Source of the DNA: Pseudomonas sp. 10S4
GTDB lineage: Bacteria; Pseudomonadota; Gammaproteobacteria; Pseudomonadales; Pseudomonadaceae
Assembly (NCBI RefSeq): GCF_034344865.1
Contig: NZ_CP133774.1
Span: 186,001 to 250,000 of the forward strand
Length of the DNA: 64,000 nucleotides
Direction: 5' to 3'
Shown: in pieces, positions 1 through 10,044 of the stretch
How the letters are laid out: each line of letters begins with the position of its first letter
Numbering within the stretch: position 1 is the stretch's first letter
The notes under the pieces: model-generated
Database searches by the model: none
What the model was told of the DNA's origin: nothing
Seen by the model: the letters and a program-made list of their open reading frames with translations, nothing else
Position numbers and translations under genes: made by a program

Positions 1-48
1 CGCTTCACCGTGTTGCTGGAACAGGCCTACACCCCGGAACTCGCCTGA
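1..48 (+). CDS. 3' end of an unidentified protein
   Basis: Only the last 15 codons are present, ending at a TGA. The visible peptide is RFTVLLEQAYTPELA. This is too short to assign to a family. The open frame runs to the left edge of the window, and a REP palindrome follows 15 bases after the stop. Confidence 0.5.
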   Translation, partial: RFTVLLEQAYTPELA

Positions 49-63
49 CAAACCACATTCCCC

Positions 64-153
64 TGTGGGAGCGGGCTTGCTCGCGAAGACGGAGTGTCAG
101 TCAATATCAATGTTGCCTGTCACACCGCTTTCGCGAGCAAGCCCGCTCCCACA
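64..153. repeat. REP/BIME palindrome pair
   Basis: Two inverted arms (GGGAGCGGGCTTGCTCGCGA and its complement) flank about 45 bases of spacer. This is a typical pseudomonad BIME. It lies between the preceding stop and the DUF454 gene, in non-coding DNA. Confidence 0.9.
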
Positions 154-226
154 ATGGATCTGTGTGTACCTGCAGACATCAATCAACACTTGCCGATCAC
201 GCATCACACTGGTCACCATACGCCCC

Positions 227-622
227 ATGCCTCACCTCGCCGCCTCCAAACTCGCCCGAATCCTCTTCGGCCTGCTGGCCTACGTCAGCCTGGGCATCGG
301 CCTGATCGCGATTGTCGTGCCGGGCCTGCCGACCACCGAGTTCATCCTCCTGGCCGCCTGGGCCGCCACCAAGAGTTCGCCGCGCCTGAGTGCCTGGCTG
401 GAAAACCATCGCTTGTTCGGGCCGATCCTGTGCAATTGGCGAAACGGCAAAATCATCGTCCGCCGGGCCAAGGTCAGCGCCACCGTCAGCATGCTGCTGT
501 GTGCAGGCTTGATGCTGGTGATGCTCGATCACGGCTGGCCGGTTTACCTGGCGATTACTGGCATGAGCCTGGGCAACCTGTGGATCTGGTCGCGCCCGGA
601 ATCGGCACCGCAACCGTCCTGA
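227..622 (+). CDS. DUF454 (YbaN-type) small inner-membrane protein
   Basis: A 131-residue protein. Hydrophobic segments are visible at about residues 10-32, 88-104 and 106-122. Between the first two lies the family signature: a PGLPTTEF segment (about 29-36), then AAWAATKSSPRL and the LENHRLFGP motif. This matches DUF454/YbaN inner-membrane proteins, whose function is unknown. An in-frame open stretch begins further upstream, but it lies in the REP element, so I take the ATG at 227, where the conserved part begins. No strong ribosome-binding site is visible. The gene appears to be transcribed alone, with REP elements on both sides. Confidence 0.75.
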   Translation: MPHLAASKLARILFGLLAYVSLGIGLIAIVVPGLPTTEFILLAAWAATKSSPRLSAWLENHRLFGPILCNWRNGKIIVRRAKVSATVSMLLCAGLMLVMLDHGWPVYLAITGMSLGNLWIWSRPESAPQPS

Positions 623-636
623 CAAATAAAAATCCC

Positions 637-757
637 CTGTGGCGAGGGAGCTTGCTCCCGCTGGGCTGCGAAGCGGCCCCAAAATTCTCCAGACGCACCC
701 GCTACACCGAATTGCGACTGCTACGCAGCCGAACGGGAGCAAGCTCCCTCGCCACAG
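637..757. repeat. REP-like palindrome (GGCGAGGGAGCTTGCTCCCG type)
   Basis: Inverted arms TGGCGAGGGAGCTTGCTCCC and GGGAGCAAGCTCCCTCGCCA are separated by about 75 bases. This is a different REP subfamily from the element at 64-153, and its sibling is at 9867-9998. The rest of the 623-955 gap shows no gene. Confidence 0.85.
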
Positions 758-955
758 AATCAACGAAATTCTCCTGAATCCCAGCCCTTTTCAGGGCATT
801 CCCCTGCGCAAACGTTCACCTGTTACCGCTCGTCGGCTTGCCATTCATGCACGCCCTGCCCACGCCGATGTGGATTAAATGGCGCTGAATGGACTTGGCG
901 GATGGGAGTACCCCCGTCTCTTGGCCAACACCTCATCCATTTGCGAGTTCGCCCT

Positions 956-3094
956 ATGTTCGACTCCCTGTCCATCCGCCTGAAAATCGTCCTGTTGTCC
1001 GGTCTGTGCCTGCTCGGTGTCGTCGCCCTGATCGTCGGCATGAACATGTACCAGACCAACCGCAACAACGAACTGGTCAGCGCCTCCAGCAGCAAAATGC
1101 TCACCGCCAGCGTCCAGGACCTGCTCCAGGCCAAAGCCGCCGAGCAAGCCGTGCGGGTGCAGAAGACCTTCGGTGAAAGCCTGTTGGTGGTCACGGCGTT
1201 GGCCGATCAGATCAAGGACATGCGCACCATGGCCGCCAAGCGTTCGCTGGACGCCGGCGCCCTGCGCGAGGAGTTGAACCAGAGCCTGAAAACCGCTTTC
1301 GAGCGCAACGGCAAAGTGCTGGGGATCTGGCTGGCGTTCGAGCCCAACGGCCTGGACGGCAAGGACAGCGAATTCGTCAATGACGCTGTCAGGCAGTCCA
1401 ACGAGGTGGGACGTTTCGCCAGTTACTGGAGCCGCGCGGGCGGGGTCGGGCTCAACACGATCATGGTCGAAGACGACATGACCAAAACCACCCTCAGCCT
1501 CAGCGGTACGCCATACAACAGCTGGTACACCTGCCCTCGCGACAACAAACGCACCTGCTTGCTCGACCCGTATTCCGACACCGTGGGCGGCAAGGAAGTG
1601 CTGATGACCACCATTTCCGTGCCGTTGCTGGTGGATGGCAAGGCCATCGGCGTGGTTGGCGTCGACATCGCCCTCGATGCGTTGCAAGCAGCGGCGATGG
1701 ATTCCCAGCGTGACCTGTTCAATGGTGCCGGCCACATGCTGATCGTCTCCGGCAGCGGTGTGCTTGCCGGTTACAGCGTTGATGCCGGCAAGGTGGGTAA
1801 AAGCATCGGCGACACCCTCGGTGCCGACGGCAAGGAAGTCCTGCAACTGCTCGGCAACGGCTCGCCGAAGATTCTCGAACAGGGTGACCTGATCCGCGCG
1901 GTGTACCCGGTCAGCCCGATCACCGATTCCAAGGCCTGGGGTGTGGTGATCGACCTGCCCAAACAAGTGCTGCTGGCCGATTCGGTGAAGCTGCAAACGG
2001 TGCTCGATGACGCGCAACAAACCGGCACACTCAAGGCGTTATTGGTAGCGGTGGCGGCCGGTTTGATCGGTCTGTTGCTAATCTGGCTCACGGCGTCGGG
2101 CGTGACCCGGCCAATCAACAGCGTGGCGCAAATGCTCAAGGCGATTGCCAGCGGCGACGGCGACCTGACCCAACGTCTGCACTACAGCAAGAAAGACGAA
2201 CTCGGTGAACTGGTGAGCTGGTTCAACCGCTTCCTCGACAAGCTGCAACCGACCATCGCGCAGATCAAACAGAGCATTACCGACGCCCGTGGCACCGCCG
2301 ACCAGTCTTCGGAAATCGCCCGCCAGACCAGCGAAGGCATGCAGGTGCAGTTCCGCGAAATCGACCAGGTCGCCACCGCGTCCAATGAAATGAGCGCGAC
2401 CGCCCACGACGTCGCCAATAGCGCGTCGAACGCTGCCAACGCCGCCAAAGGCGCCGACCAGTCAGCCCGCGATGGCATGCAGATCATTGAGCGCAGCACC
2501 CGGGATATTAATTTGCTGGCTGACGAAGTCAGCAAAGCCGTGACCGAAGTCGAAGCCCTGGCGGTGAACAGCGAGCAGATCGGATCGGTGCTGGAAGTGA
2601 TCCGCAGCATCGCCGAACAAACCAACCTGCTGGCGCTCAACGCCGCGATTGAAGCGGCCCGTGCCGGCGAAAGTGGTCGTGGCTTTGCGGTGGTTGCCGA
2701 TGAAGTGCGCAACCTGGCCAAACGGACCCAGGACTCGGTGGAAGAAATTCGCATCGTGATCGAACGCATCCAGACCGGCACCCGCGGCGTGGTTGCCACC
2801 ATGCACTCGAGCCAGACCCAGGCCCACAGCAACGCAGGGCAGATCCAGCAAGCAGTCCAGGCCCTGGGCAAGATCAGCGACGCGGTGACGGTGATCAGCG
2901 ACATGAACCTGCAAATCGCCAGCGCCGCCGAACAGCAAAGCGCCGTGGCCGAAGAGGTCAATCGCAACGTCTCGGCAATCCGCACCGTCACCGAAACCCT
3001 GACCGGGCAAGCCACTGAATCGGCGCAGATCAGCAGCCAGCTCAATGCGCTGGCCACGCATCAGATGAAATTGATGGATCAGTTCCGGGTTTAA
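956..3094 (+). CDS. Methyl-accepting chemotaxis protein with dCache sensor domain
   Basis: A 712-residue transmembrane chemoreceptor. A first membrane helix (about 11-31) is followed by a roughly 325-residue periplasmic double-Cache domain, a second helix (about 360-380), a HAMP domain (to about 435) and a cytoplasmic signalling domain. The signalling tip is intact ([19 protein letters not shown], then [15 protein letters not shown] at about 555-590). The periplasmic part has an unusual close cysteine pair, CPRDNKRTC (about 193-201), that could form a disulfide. The amino-acid-binding dCache_1AA signature seen in the receptor at 53.8 kb is absent, so the ligand is probably a different compound. 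The frame is open from 902, but [10 protein letters not shown] at 956 is the natural N-terminus. The gene is monocistronic and flanked by REP elements. Confidence 0.93.
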   Translation: MFDSLSIRLKIVLLSGLCLLGVVALIVGMNMYQTNRNNELVSASSSKMLTASVQDLLQAKAAEQAVRVQKTFGESLLVVTALADQIKDMRTMAAKRSLDAGALREELNQSLKTAFERNGKVLGIWLAFEPNGLDGKDSEFVNDAVRQSNEVGRFASYWSRAGGVGLNTIMVEDDMTKTTLSLSGTPYNSWYTCPRDNKRTCLLDPYSDTVGGKEVLMTTISVPLLVDGKAIGVVGVDIALDALQAAAMDSQRDLFNGAGHMLIVSGSGVLAGYSVDAGKVGKSIGDTLGADGKEVLQLLGNGSPKILEQGDLIRAVYPVSPITDSKAWGVVIDLPKQVLLADSVKLQTVLDDAQQTGTLKALLVAVAAGLIGLLLIWLTASGVTRPINSVAQMLKAIASGDGDLTQRLHYSKKDELGELVSWFNRFLDKLQPTIAQIKQSITDARGTADQSSEIARQTSEGMQVQFREIDQVATASNEMSATAHDVANSASNAANAAKGADQSARDGMQIIERSTRDINLLADEVSKAVTEVEALAVNSEQIGSVLEVIRSIAEQTNLLALNAAIEAARAGESGRGFAVVADEVRNLAKRTQDSVEEIRIVIERIQTGTRGVVATMHSSQTQAHSNAGQIQQAVQALGKISDAVTVISDMNLQIASAAEQQSAVAEEVNRNVSAIRTVTETLTGQATESAQISSQLNALATHQMKLMDQFRV

Positions 3095-3112
3095 GCGGCT
3101 AGCGCCAAACCC

Positions 3113-3202
3113 TGTGGGAGCGGGCTTGCTCGCGAAGGCGGTGTATCAGTCAAAATTGATGTCGACTGACACACCGCCTTCGCGAGCAAGCCCGCTCCCA
3201 CA
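3113..3202. repeat. REP/BIME palindrome pair
   Basis: TGTGGGAGCGGGCTTGCTCG and its inverted copy are separated by about 45 bases. The element lies 19 bases after the chemoreceptor stop codon. Confidence 0.9.
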
Positions 3203-3267
3203 AGGGATTTCATCTGGCCCGGCAGATTTTTGATCTATCATCGAACCCTCGTTCCGGAGGGCCTTCG

Positions 3268-4618
3268 ATGACTGATTTACTCACGTCCATTCAAGCCGCA
3301 CTCGGCTTGCCGCATACCCCGATCCCGTTTACGTCGAGCGGCGCCCTGCCCTCGGCGTTCGCCGTCACTGACCTGGCCTGCGCCAGCATTGCCGCCGCCG
3401 GTCAGGCTGTCAGCGAATTGCTGCACCAACAGACCGGCCGCTTGCCCACCCTTGAAGTCGACCGCCGCCTGGCTTCGTTCTGGTTCGCCACCTCGATCCG
3501 TCCGCTGGGCTGGAGCGCGCCGCCGCTGTGGGACCCGGTCGCCGGTGACTATGAGACCAAGGACGGCTGGATTCGCCTGCACACCAACGCCCCACATCAC
3601 CGCGCCGCCGCCGAAAGCGTGCTCGGTGCCTGTGCCGACCGCGCCGGCATGGCGAGTCAGGTCGCGAAGTGGGCCAAGACCGATCTGGAACACGCCGTGG
3701 TCGAGGCCGGTGGCTGCGCCGCTGAGATGCGCACCTGGGCGCAATGGCAGGCCCACCCTCAAGGCATCGCCGTAAACGCCGAGCCATTGATTCAATTCGC
3801 CGCCCACAGCAGCCAGAACGCCAAACCGTGGCAAGGCTCGGTGGCGCGACCACTGGCGGGAATCAAAGTGCTTGATCTGACCCGCGTGCTCGCCGGCCCC
3901 ATCGCCAGCCGCTTCCGTCGCCGGCCTCGGCGCCGACGTATTGCGCATCGACCCGCCGACCTGGAACGAGCCCGGTGTCGTGCCGGAAGTCACTCTCGGT
4001 AAACGCTGTGCGCGGCTGGATTTGCATGACACGGCTGATCGCGCAGTGTTCGAAAGCCTGCTCAAGGACGCCGACATTTTGCTCCACGGCTACCGCGCCG
4101 ATGCATTGGAACACTTGAGTTACGGCGCCGCTGAACGCCAGAAGTTGTCCCCAGGCTTGATCGATGTCTGCCTCAACGCCTACGGCTGGAGCGGCCCGTG
4201 GCAGAACCGTCGGGGTTTCGACAGTCTGGTGCAGATGAGCAGCGGGATTGCCGAGGCTGGCATGCAGTGGAAGAAAGCCGACAAGCCAACACCATTGCCA
4301 GTTCAGGCGCTGGATCACGCGACCGGGTATTTGATGGCGGCGAGTGCGATCAAGTTGTTGGCTGAGCGGTTGACTCGCGGGTTCGGTGGTTCGGCGCGGT
4401 TATCGTTGGCGCGGACCGCGAAGTTGTTGATTGAGAATGGTGCAGGGACAAATGAGCCGTTGCGGGCGGAAGATCAGGACGATCAAGGGTTGTTGGTCGA
4501 GCAGACACCTTGGGGGCCGGCGCACCGGTTGCACGTTCCGCTGAAAATCACCGGAACGCCTGTGCAATGGGCCATTCCCGCCACGGAATTGGGCTCCCAT
4601 CGCGCGCAGTGGTGGTGA
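3268..4618 (+). CDS. CaiB/BaiF family III CoA-transferase (frameshifted in this sequence)
   Basis: A family III CoA-transferase of about 450 residues split over two frames. The first frame (3268-4002) gives an N-terminal extension and then AGIKVLDLTRVLAGP, the family's nucleotide-fold start. Similarity then continues in another frame as AGLGADVLRIDPPTWNEP and through to 4618. The switch is explained by one extra base in the CC at 3915-3916. Members move CoA between carboxylic acids through an aspartyl-CoA intermediate; the substrate here is unknown. The ATG at 3268 follows a good GGAGGG. The remainder of the coding sequence is uninterrupted on both sides of the break, which suggests a read error or a very recent mutation. 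Confidence 0.8.
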
Positions 4619-4632
4619 CTGTTAGATAGCCA

Positions 4633-4712
4633 TCGCGAGCAAGCTCGCTCCCACAGGTGACCGAGTTCTCCCGGACGAATGCCATCAAATGTGGGAGCGG
4701 GCTTGCTCGCGA
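4633..4712. repeat. REP/BIME palindrome pair
   Basis: TCGCGAGCAAGCTCGCTCCC at 4633 and an inverted arm starting at 4690. Here the arms face the opposite way to the other pairs. The element sits between the convergent CoA-transferase and alkA genes. Confidence 0.85.
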
Positions 4713-4747
4713 ATGCGTCGAACCAGCCGCTACAAATCCGGATCAGC

Positions 4748-5609
4748 TCAATCAACCCGGCTCAGCGATGTCCACAACTGCTGCGCCGCGTACCCCGATA
4801 AGGTCGCCACACCTCAGCCCGCCGCAGCAACTCCCGCGCCGTCACCGGTCCGCCTTCAAGCGCCGCCAACGCATTGATCAACCCCACATCCCCACTCGGA
4901 AACGCATCCCTCTCCCGTAACTGCCGCAACGCAATGTACTGCGCCGTCCAGTCGCCAATCCCATGCAATGCCAGCAACCGCGCCACGCCGCCCTCGCGCG
5001 CCGGCTCAAATAACAACGGATCATCGAGTAACGCCTGAGCCACACCGGACAGCGTTCGCCCACGGCTTTTCGGCATCCCCAGCGTCGCCAGGTCCGAGAC
5101 CGCCAACACCGCCGCCCCAGGAAACACATGAGTCAGCCCGGGCGGCGCTGAATCCAATGCCTCGCCATACTGCGCCACCAGTTTCCCTGCCAGTTTGATC
5201 GCCGCGCGCACCGTAATCTGCTGCCCCAACACCGCGCGAATCGCCAGCTCCAGACCATCCCACGCACCCGGCACGCGTAATCCGGGACGCTCGGCAATCA
5301 ACCGCGCCATTAGCGGATCGGCCGTCAAATGTCGATGGATTGCAGGCAGATCAGCATCCAGATCAAACATCCGCCGCAACCGCGCCACGATCTCGGGCAC
5401 GCCCGCGGGGTCAGGAAAATCCAGCGTCAGCTCAAGCGCAGCATCCCCACCGGCTTGATCGAAAACGTGCCGTGCACACCATCCAAGCCGATGCTGCGCG
5501 AATACACGCCATCGACCACCGTCTCCATCCCGGCAATCGCCCGCGCCGACAAAAAAACCAACATTGCGGCCCAGTCATAAGGCGGCCGATACGCCAGCAG
5601 CAACCTCAT
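4748..5609 (-). CDS. alkA: DNA-3-methyladenine glycosylase II, AlkA type (two frameshifts)
   Basis: A base-excision-repair glycosylase that removes alkylated purines. The N-terminal domain (YRPPYDW, then GVYSRSIGLDGVHGTF) is read from 5609 to about 5431. The helix-hairpin-helix catalytic domain (LAIRAVLGQQITVRAA, then ALHGIGDWTAQYIALR with the catalytic Asp of the HhH-GPD fold expected here) is read from about 5434 to 4797 in another frame. The last residues (YAAQQLWTSLSRVD) need a third shift, and this reading ends at 4748. One missing base near 5431-5437 and one missing from the C run at 4793-4796 restore a single frame of about 287 residues. Two independent single-base losses in short runs look like sequence errors, but decay cannot be excluded. 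The gene is convergent with the CoA-transferase. Confidence 0.75.
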
Positions 5610-6029
5610 AGCGACAGCACCCCACTAACAAATGGATTAATTTAACTAAATAGGCAAAGCGTAATAACGTTCAATAATTAACACCTATTAATGCCTTTTA
5701 TTTATAGCCGATCAATCTGTGGCAATCGGTGCATAACAGTTTTGTGAGTCAATCCTAATAAATCAATTCTGTACTGAAAACAGTTATCAAAAAGTTGCGA
5801 ATTCGCGAAAACGAACTAGCTTAAAAACCTCAACGCGATACGTATTATTCCTGCTTGAACTGGCCGAGGCCTCTGAGCCGGGCTTTTCCAGCAATACAGT
5901 TATGCCCGCGAAAAGTTCATAAGTCTTTCATTAACAATGGAATGTGCCGATGCACTGATCTATGTCAGCTGATTGAACAGTTAACAGATTTAATCTGTTG
6001 TCTCTCTTCTCCTGCATTGGAGTCATGCA
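5610..6029. other. Intergenic control region of arcDABC
   Basis: An AT-rich stretch of 420 bases between the divergent alkA and arcD starts, with composition clearly below the coding GC level. It holds the Anr promoter annotated separately near its right end. I see no small gene in it. The upstream part (5640-5850), rich in TTAA and AATA steps, could bind H-NS-type proteins such as MvaT or an additional activator; this is inference. Confidence 0.6.
5955..5996 (+). promoter_or_regulatory. Anr (FNR-type) class II promoter of arcDABC
   Basis: An Anr/FNR-like box CTGATCTATGTCAG lies at 5955-5968 (consensus TTGAT-N4-ATCAA). The -10 hexamer TAATCT lies at 5991-5996. If transcription starts about 7 bases after the -10 (near 6003), the box is centred at -41.5, the class II activator position. 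In P. aeruginosa the arc operon is induced by Anr under oxygen limitation at this position, so the geometry supports the assignment. No recognisable -35 is present, as expected for such promoters. Confidence 0.7.
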
Positions 6030-7457
6030 ATGTCTGAATCCCCCGGAAAACTGAAGCTCGGCGCGCTCGTTGCATTGGTAGTTGGCTCAATGATTGGTGG
6101 CGGGATCTTCTCTTTACCGCAGAACATGGCCGCCAGTGCTGATGTCGGTGCGGTGCTGATTGGTTGGGCAATTACGGCGGTCGGCATGCTGACCCTCGCG
6201 TTCGTCTTTCAAACCCTGGCCAACCGCAAGCCTGACCTGGACGGTGGTGTCTACGCCTACGCCAAGGCCGGTTTCGGCGACTACATGGGTTTCTCATCCG
6301 CTTGGGGTTACTGGATCAGTGCCTGGCTGGGCAACGTCGGCTACTTCGTCTTGCTGTTCAGCACCCTGGGTTACTTCTTTCCGATCTTCGGCGAAGGCAA
6401 CACCGTTGCCGCTGTGATCGGCGCCTCGGTGCTGCTCTGGGCCGTGCACTTCCTTGTTTTACGCGGGATCAAGGAAGCGGCGTTCATCAACCTGGTGACC
6501 ACCGTCGCCAAGGTCGTGCCGCTGGTGCTGTTTGTGTTGATCGCCGTGTTCGCTTTCAAGCTGGACATCTTCACTGCCGACATCTGGGGCACTAAAAACA
6601 CTAGCCTGGGCAGCGTGATGAACCAGGTGCGCAACATGATGCTGGTCACCGTCTGGGTGTTCATCGGCATCGAAGGCGCGAGCATCTTCTCGGCCCGGGC
6701 CGAAAAACGTAGCGACGTTGGTAAGGCCACCGTGATCGGTTTCATTACCGTGCTGCTGTTCCTGGTGCTGGTGAACGTGTTGTCTCTGGGCATCATGACC
6801 CAACCGGAACTGGCCAAGCTGCAGAACCCGTCGATGGCGGCCGTGCTGGAACACGTGGTCGGTCACTGGGGCGCGCTGCTGATCAGCATTGGTCTGATCA
6901 TTTCCTTGCTTGGCGCGCTGCTGTCCTGGGTGCTGTTGTGTGCGGAGATCATGTTCGCCGCCGCCAAGGACCACACCATGCCGGCGTTTTTGCGCCGCGA
7001 AAACGCCAACCATGTACCGGCCAACGCCCTGTGGCTGACCAACGCGATGGTTCAGGTATTCCTGATCATCACCCTGTTCTCGGCCAGCACTTACCTGTCG
7101 CTGATCTACCTTGCCACCTCGATGATTCTGGTGCCTTACCTGTGGTCGGCGGCGTATGCGCTGCTGCTGGCGGTACGCGGCGAGACTTATGAACACGCCC
7201 TGGCCGAACGCAAGAAAGACCTGATCATCGGCGCCATTGCCGTGATCTACGCGGTCTGGCTGCTGTATGCCGGCGGCATCAAATACCTGCTGCTTTCCGC
7301 CCTGCTCTATGCCCCCGGCGCGATCCTGTTCGCCAAGGCCAAGATGGAAGTGGGCAAACCGGTTTTCACTAATGTCGAGAAGCTGATTTTCGCGGCCGTA
7401 GTCGTCGGCGCCCTGGTGGCTGCCTACGGGCTGTATGCCGGTTTCCTGACGCTGTAA
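6030..7457 (+). CDS. arcD: Arginine/ornithine antiporter ArcD
   Basis: A 475-residue inner-membrane antiporter of the APC superfamily. It exchanges external arginine for internal ornithine, feeding the deiminase pathway. The N-terminal segment GALVALVVGSMIGGGIFSLP (about 11-30) is the helix-1 substrate loop typical of this superfamily. About 12 hydrophobic helices follow along the whole length. The ATG at 6030 is preceded by TTGGAG at a good distance. It is first in arcDABC, and the gap to arcA is 33 bases. Regulation is by the upstream Anr-type promoter. The gene is full length with no anomalies. Confidence 0.97.
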   Translation: MSESPGKLKLGALVALVVGSMIGGGIFSLPQNMAASADVGAVLIGWAITAVGMLTLAFVFQTLANRKPDLDGGVYAYAKAGFGDYMGFSSAWGYWISAWLGNVGYFVLLFSTLGYFFPIFGEGNTVAAVIGASVLLWAVHFLVLRGIKEAAFINLVTTVAKVVPLVLFVLIAVFAFKLDIFTADIWGTKNTSLGSVMNQVRNMMLVTVWVFIGIEGASIFSARAEKRSDVGKATVIGFITVLLFLVLVNVLSLGIMTQPELAKLQNPSMAAVLEHVVGHWGALLISIGLIISLLGALLSWVLLCAEIMFAAAKDHTMPAFLRRENANHVPANALWLTNAMVQVFLIITLFSASTYLSLIYLATSMILVPYLWSAAYALLLAVRGETYEHALAERKKDLIIGAIAVIYAVWLLYAGGIKYLLLSALLYAPGAILFAKAKMEVGKPVFTNVEKLIFAAVVVGALVAAYGLYAGFLTL

Positions 7458-7490
7458 TAGCTGATTGTTTACATCTGGAGGATCACTGTA

Positions 7491-8747
7491 ATGACCACGG
7501 AAAAAGTTAAGTACGGCGTACATTCCGAGGCCGGCAAACTGCGCAAAGTCATGGTTTGCTCCCCCGGTCTGGCCCACCTGCGGCTGACCCCGAACAACTG
7601 CGACGAATTGCTGTTCGATGACGTGCTATGGGTTGCCCAGGCCAAGCGTGACCATTTCGATTTCGTCACCAAGATGCGCGAACGCAACGTCGACGTGCTG
7701 GAAATGCACAACCTGCTGACCGACATCGTCGCGAACCCTGAGGCCCTGGACTGGATTCTCGAACGCAAGATCACCGCCAACACAGTGGGCCTGGGCCTGG
7801 TCAACGAAACCAGTTCCTGGTTGCGCAGCCTGGAGCCGCGCAAGATAGCCGAGTTCCTGATCGGCGGCGTGTCGGCCGATGACCTGCCAACCAGTTTCGG
7901 CGGCAAGACCATCGAGATGTTCCGTGACTTCCTCGGCCACTCGAGCTTCATTCTGCCGCCGCTGCCCAACATCCTGTTCACCCGCGACACCACCTGCTGG
8001 ATCTACGGTGGCGTGACCTTGAACCCTATGTACTGGCCGGCGCGCCGTCAGGAAACCCTGCTGGCCAGCGCCATCTACAAATTCCACCCCGAGTTCACCA
8101 ACGCCGACTTCCAGGTCTGGTACGGCGACCCGGATCAGGAGCACGGCAACTCGACACTCGAAGGCGGCGACGTGATGCCTATCGGCAACGGTGTGGTGTT
8201 GATCGGCATGGGCGAGCGCTCGTCGCGTCAGGCCATCGGTCAACTGGCGCTGAACCTGTTCAAGCACCAAGCCGTGGAGCGAGTGATCGTCGCCGGTCTG
8301 CCGAAATCCCGCGCCGCGATGCACCTGGACACCGTGTTCAGCTTCTGCGACCGCGACCTGGTCACCATTTTCCCGGAAGTGGTCAACCAGATCGTCGCGT
8401 TCACCCTGCGCCCTGATGAAAGCAAACCGGGTGGCATAGACATCCGCCGCGAAGAAACCAACTTCCTCGACACCGTGGCGGCCGCACTCAACCTCAAGGC
8501 CCTGCGCGTGGTGGAAACCGGCGGCAACAGCTTCGCCGCCGAACGCGAGCAATGGGACGACGGCAACAACGTGGTGGCCCTCGAACCGGGCGTGGTGATC
8601 GGTTACGACCGCAACACCTACACCAACACCTTGCTACGCAAGGCTGGCGTGGAAGTCATCACCATCAGTGCCGGCGAACTCGGGCGCGGCCGTGGCGGCG
8701 GCCACTGCATGACCTGCCCGATCATTCGCGACCCCATCGACTATTAA
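7491..8747 (+). CDS. arcA: Arginine deiminase
   Basis: Converts arginine to citrulline and ammonia, the first step of the energy-yielding ADI pathway in the cytoplasm. The protein has 418 residues, the length of the P. aeruginosa enzyme. The catalytic cysteine is residue 406 in GGGHCMTCP at the C-terminus. [12 protein letters not shown] (about 163-174) carries the conserved Asp, and [14 protein letters not shown] the substrate-contacting acidic loop. The start follows a strong CTGGAGGATC. It is the second gene of arcDABC. Confidence 0.98.
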   Translation: MTTEKVKYGVHSEAGKLRKVMVCSPGLAHLRLTPNNCDELLFDDVLWVAQAKRDHFDFVTKMRERNVDVLEMHNLLTDIVANPEALDWILERKITANTVGLGLVNETSSWLRSLEPRKIAEFLIGGVSADDLPTSFGGKTIEMFRDFLGHSSFILPPLPNILFTRDTTCWIYGGVTLNPMYWPARRQETLLASAIYKFHPEFTNADFQVWYGDPDQEHGNSTLEGGDVMPIGNGVVLIGMGERSSRQAIGQLALNLFKHQAVERVIVAGLPKSRAAMHLDTVFSFCDRDLVTIFPEVVNQIVAFTLRPDESKPGGIDIRREETNFLDTVAAALNLKALRVVETGGNSFAAEREQWDDGNNVVALEPGVVIGYDRNTYTNTLLRKAGVEVITISAGELGRGRGGGHCMTCPIIRDPIDY

Positions 8748-8759
8748 TTCTTGTGCCCC

Positions 8760-8784
8760 GCTTCGTGCTTATAAAGCGCGAAGC
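8760..8784 (+). other. Stem-loop in the arcA-arcB spacer
   Basis: GCTTCG and CGAAGC can pair around a 13-base loop in the 71-base gap between arcA and arcB. There is no T run, so it is not a terminator. It may be an mRNA processing or stability element. The arc transcript of P. aeruginosa is known to be processed between cistrons; its role here is inference. Confidence 0.4.
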
Positions 8785-8818
8785 CGGCGGATAACCGAAA
8801 CCCAAGGAGATCCAAATC

Positions 8819-9829
8819 ATGGCTTTTAACATGCGCAACCGCAGCTTGCTGAGCTTGATGCACCACACCACTCGCGAGCTCAACTACCTGATCGACCTGT
8901 CCCGGGACCTCAAACGCGCCAAGTACACCGGCACCGAGCGTCCACACCTGCAAGGCAAGAACATCGCGCTGATCTTCGAAAAAACCTCGACCCGCACCCG
9001 TTGCGCCTTCGAAGTCGCGGCCCACGACCAGGGTGCCCACGTCACCTACATCGACCCGGTGTCGTCGCAGATCGGCCACAAAGAAAGCATGAAAGACACC
9101 GCCCGTGTGCTGGGCCGGATGTTCGACGCCATCGAGTACCGTGGCTTTGAACAGGAAATCGTCGAAGAGCTGGCCAAGTTCGCTGGCGTGCCGGTGTTCA
9201 ACGGCCTGACCGCTGAATTCCACCCGACGCAAATGATCGCCGACGTACTGACCATGCGCGAGCACAGCGACAAGCCGATGCATGAAATCAGCTACGCCTA
9301 CCTCGGCGATGCGCGCTACAACATGGGCAACTCGCTGCTGATGATCGGCGCCAAATTGGGCATGGACGTGCGCATCGCTGCACCCAAAGCCCTGTGGCCA
9401 CACGCGGACTTCATTGCCCAGTGCAAAGAATTCGCTGAAGAAAGCGGCGCCCGCATCACCATCACCGAAGACCCGAAAGAAGCGGTCAAGGGCGTGGACT
9501 TCATCCACACCGACATCTGGGTGTCGATGGGTGAGCCGGTGGAAGCGTGGGACGAGCGCATCGAGCAACTGCTGCCGTACCAGGTCAACGCGAAAATGAT
9601 GAAAGCCTCGGGCAACCCGCGCGTGAAATTCATGCACTGCCTGCCGGCATTCCATAACAGCGAAACCAAGGTCGGCAAGGACATCGCCGCGCGCTATCCG
9701 CACCTGGCCGGCGGCGTTGAAGTGACCGAAGAAGTCTTCGAATCGCCAGCCAACATCGCCTTTGAACAAGCGGAAAACCGCATGCATACCATCAAGGCGA
9801 TCCTGGTGTCGGCGTTGGCGGATATCTAA
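8819..9829 (+). CDS. arcB: Catabolic ornithine carbamoyltransferase
   Basis: Phosphorolyses citrulline to ornithine and carbamoyl phosphate. The protein has 336 residues, the size of P. aeruginosa ArcB. The carbamoyl-phosphate loop STRTR lies in [15 protein letters not shown] (about 54-68), the ornithine-binding motif HCLPAFH at about residues 272-278, and FHPTQMIAD near 137. The arc context and the length favour the catabolic form over the anabolic ArgF. The start follows CCAAGGAGATC. A hairpin with a T run follows the stop and may reduce read-through into arcC. Confidence 0.97.
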   Translation: MAFNMRNRSLLSLMHHTTRELNYLIDLSRDLKRAKYTGTERPHLQGKNIALIFEKTSTRTRCAFEVAAHDQGAHVTYIDPVSSQIGHKESMKDTARVLGRMFDAIEYRGFEQEIVEELAKFAGVPVFNGLTAEFHPTQMIADVLTMREHSDKPMHEISYAYLGDARYNMGNSLLMIGAKLGMDVRIAAPKALWPHADFIAQCKEFAEESGARITITEDPKEAVKGVDFIHTDIWVSMGEPVEAWDERIEQLLPYQVNAKMMKASGNPRVKFMHCLPAFHNSETKVGKDIAARYPHLAGGVEVTEEVFESPANIAFEQAENRMHTIKAILVSALADI

Positions 9830-9836
9830 AAAGACT

Positions 9837-9867
9837 GCCGCTTTCCTTCCTGTGGAAGCGGCTTTTT
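9837..9867 (+). terminator. Intra-operon terminator-like hairpin after arcB
   Basis: GCCGCTTTCC pairs with GGAAGCGGC and is followed by TTTTT. It starts eight bases after the arcB stop and is immediately followed by a REP element. Between arcB and arcC it would act as a partial terminator or 3' end stabiliser. Confidence 0.6.
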
Positions 9868-9998
9868 GTGGCGAGGGAGCTTGCTCCCGCTCGGCTGCGC
9901 AGCAGTCGTAAATGCATCACCGCATCGCGTCAGGTACACCGCGTATAACCTGATTGCGACCGCTGCGCGCTCGAGCGCGAGCAAGCTCGCTCGCCACA
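9867..9998. repeat. REP-like palindrome (GGCGAGGGAGCTTGCTCCCG type)
   Basis: The left arm is TGGCGAGGGAGCTTGCTCCC; the right arm GAGCAAGCTCGCTCGCCACA is diverged. Same subfamily as 637-757. It fills most of the 215-base arcB-arcC spacer. Confidence 0.85.
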
Positions 9999-10044
9999 AA
10001 AGCCAGTCAACACAGGGATCACCGAACTCTGAAAGGACTGCATT

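Noticed and set aside
64..153. REP pairs as CRISPR repeats
   Set aside because: Each site has only one or two inverted arms, the copies are kilobases apart, and there are no regular spacers or cas genes.
94..777. Open frames running through the REP elements at the left end
   Set aside because: They cross palindromic repeats and overlap the DUF454 gene in another frame, without family features.
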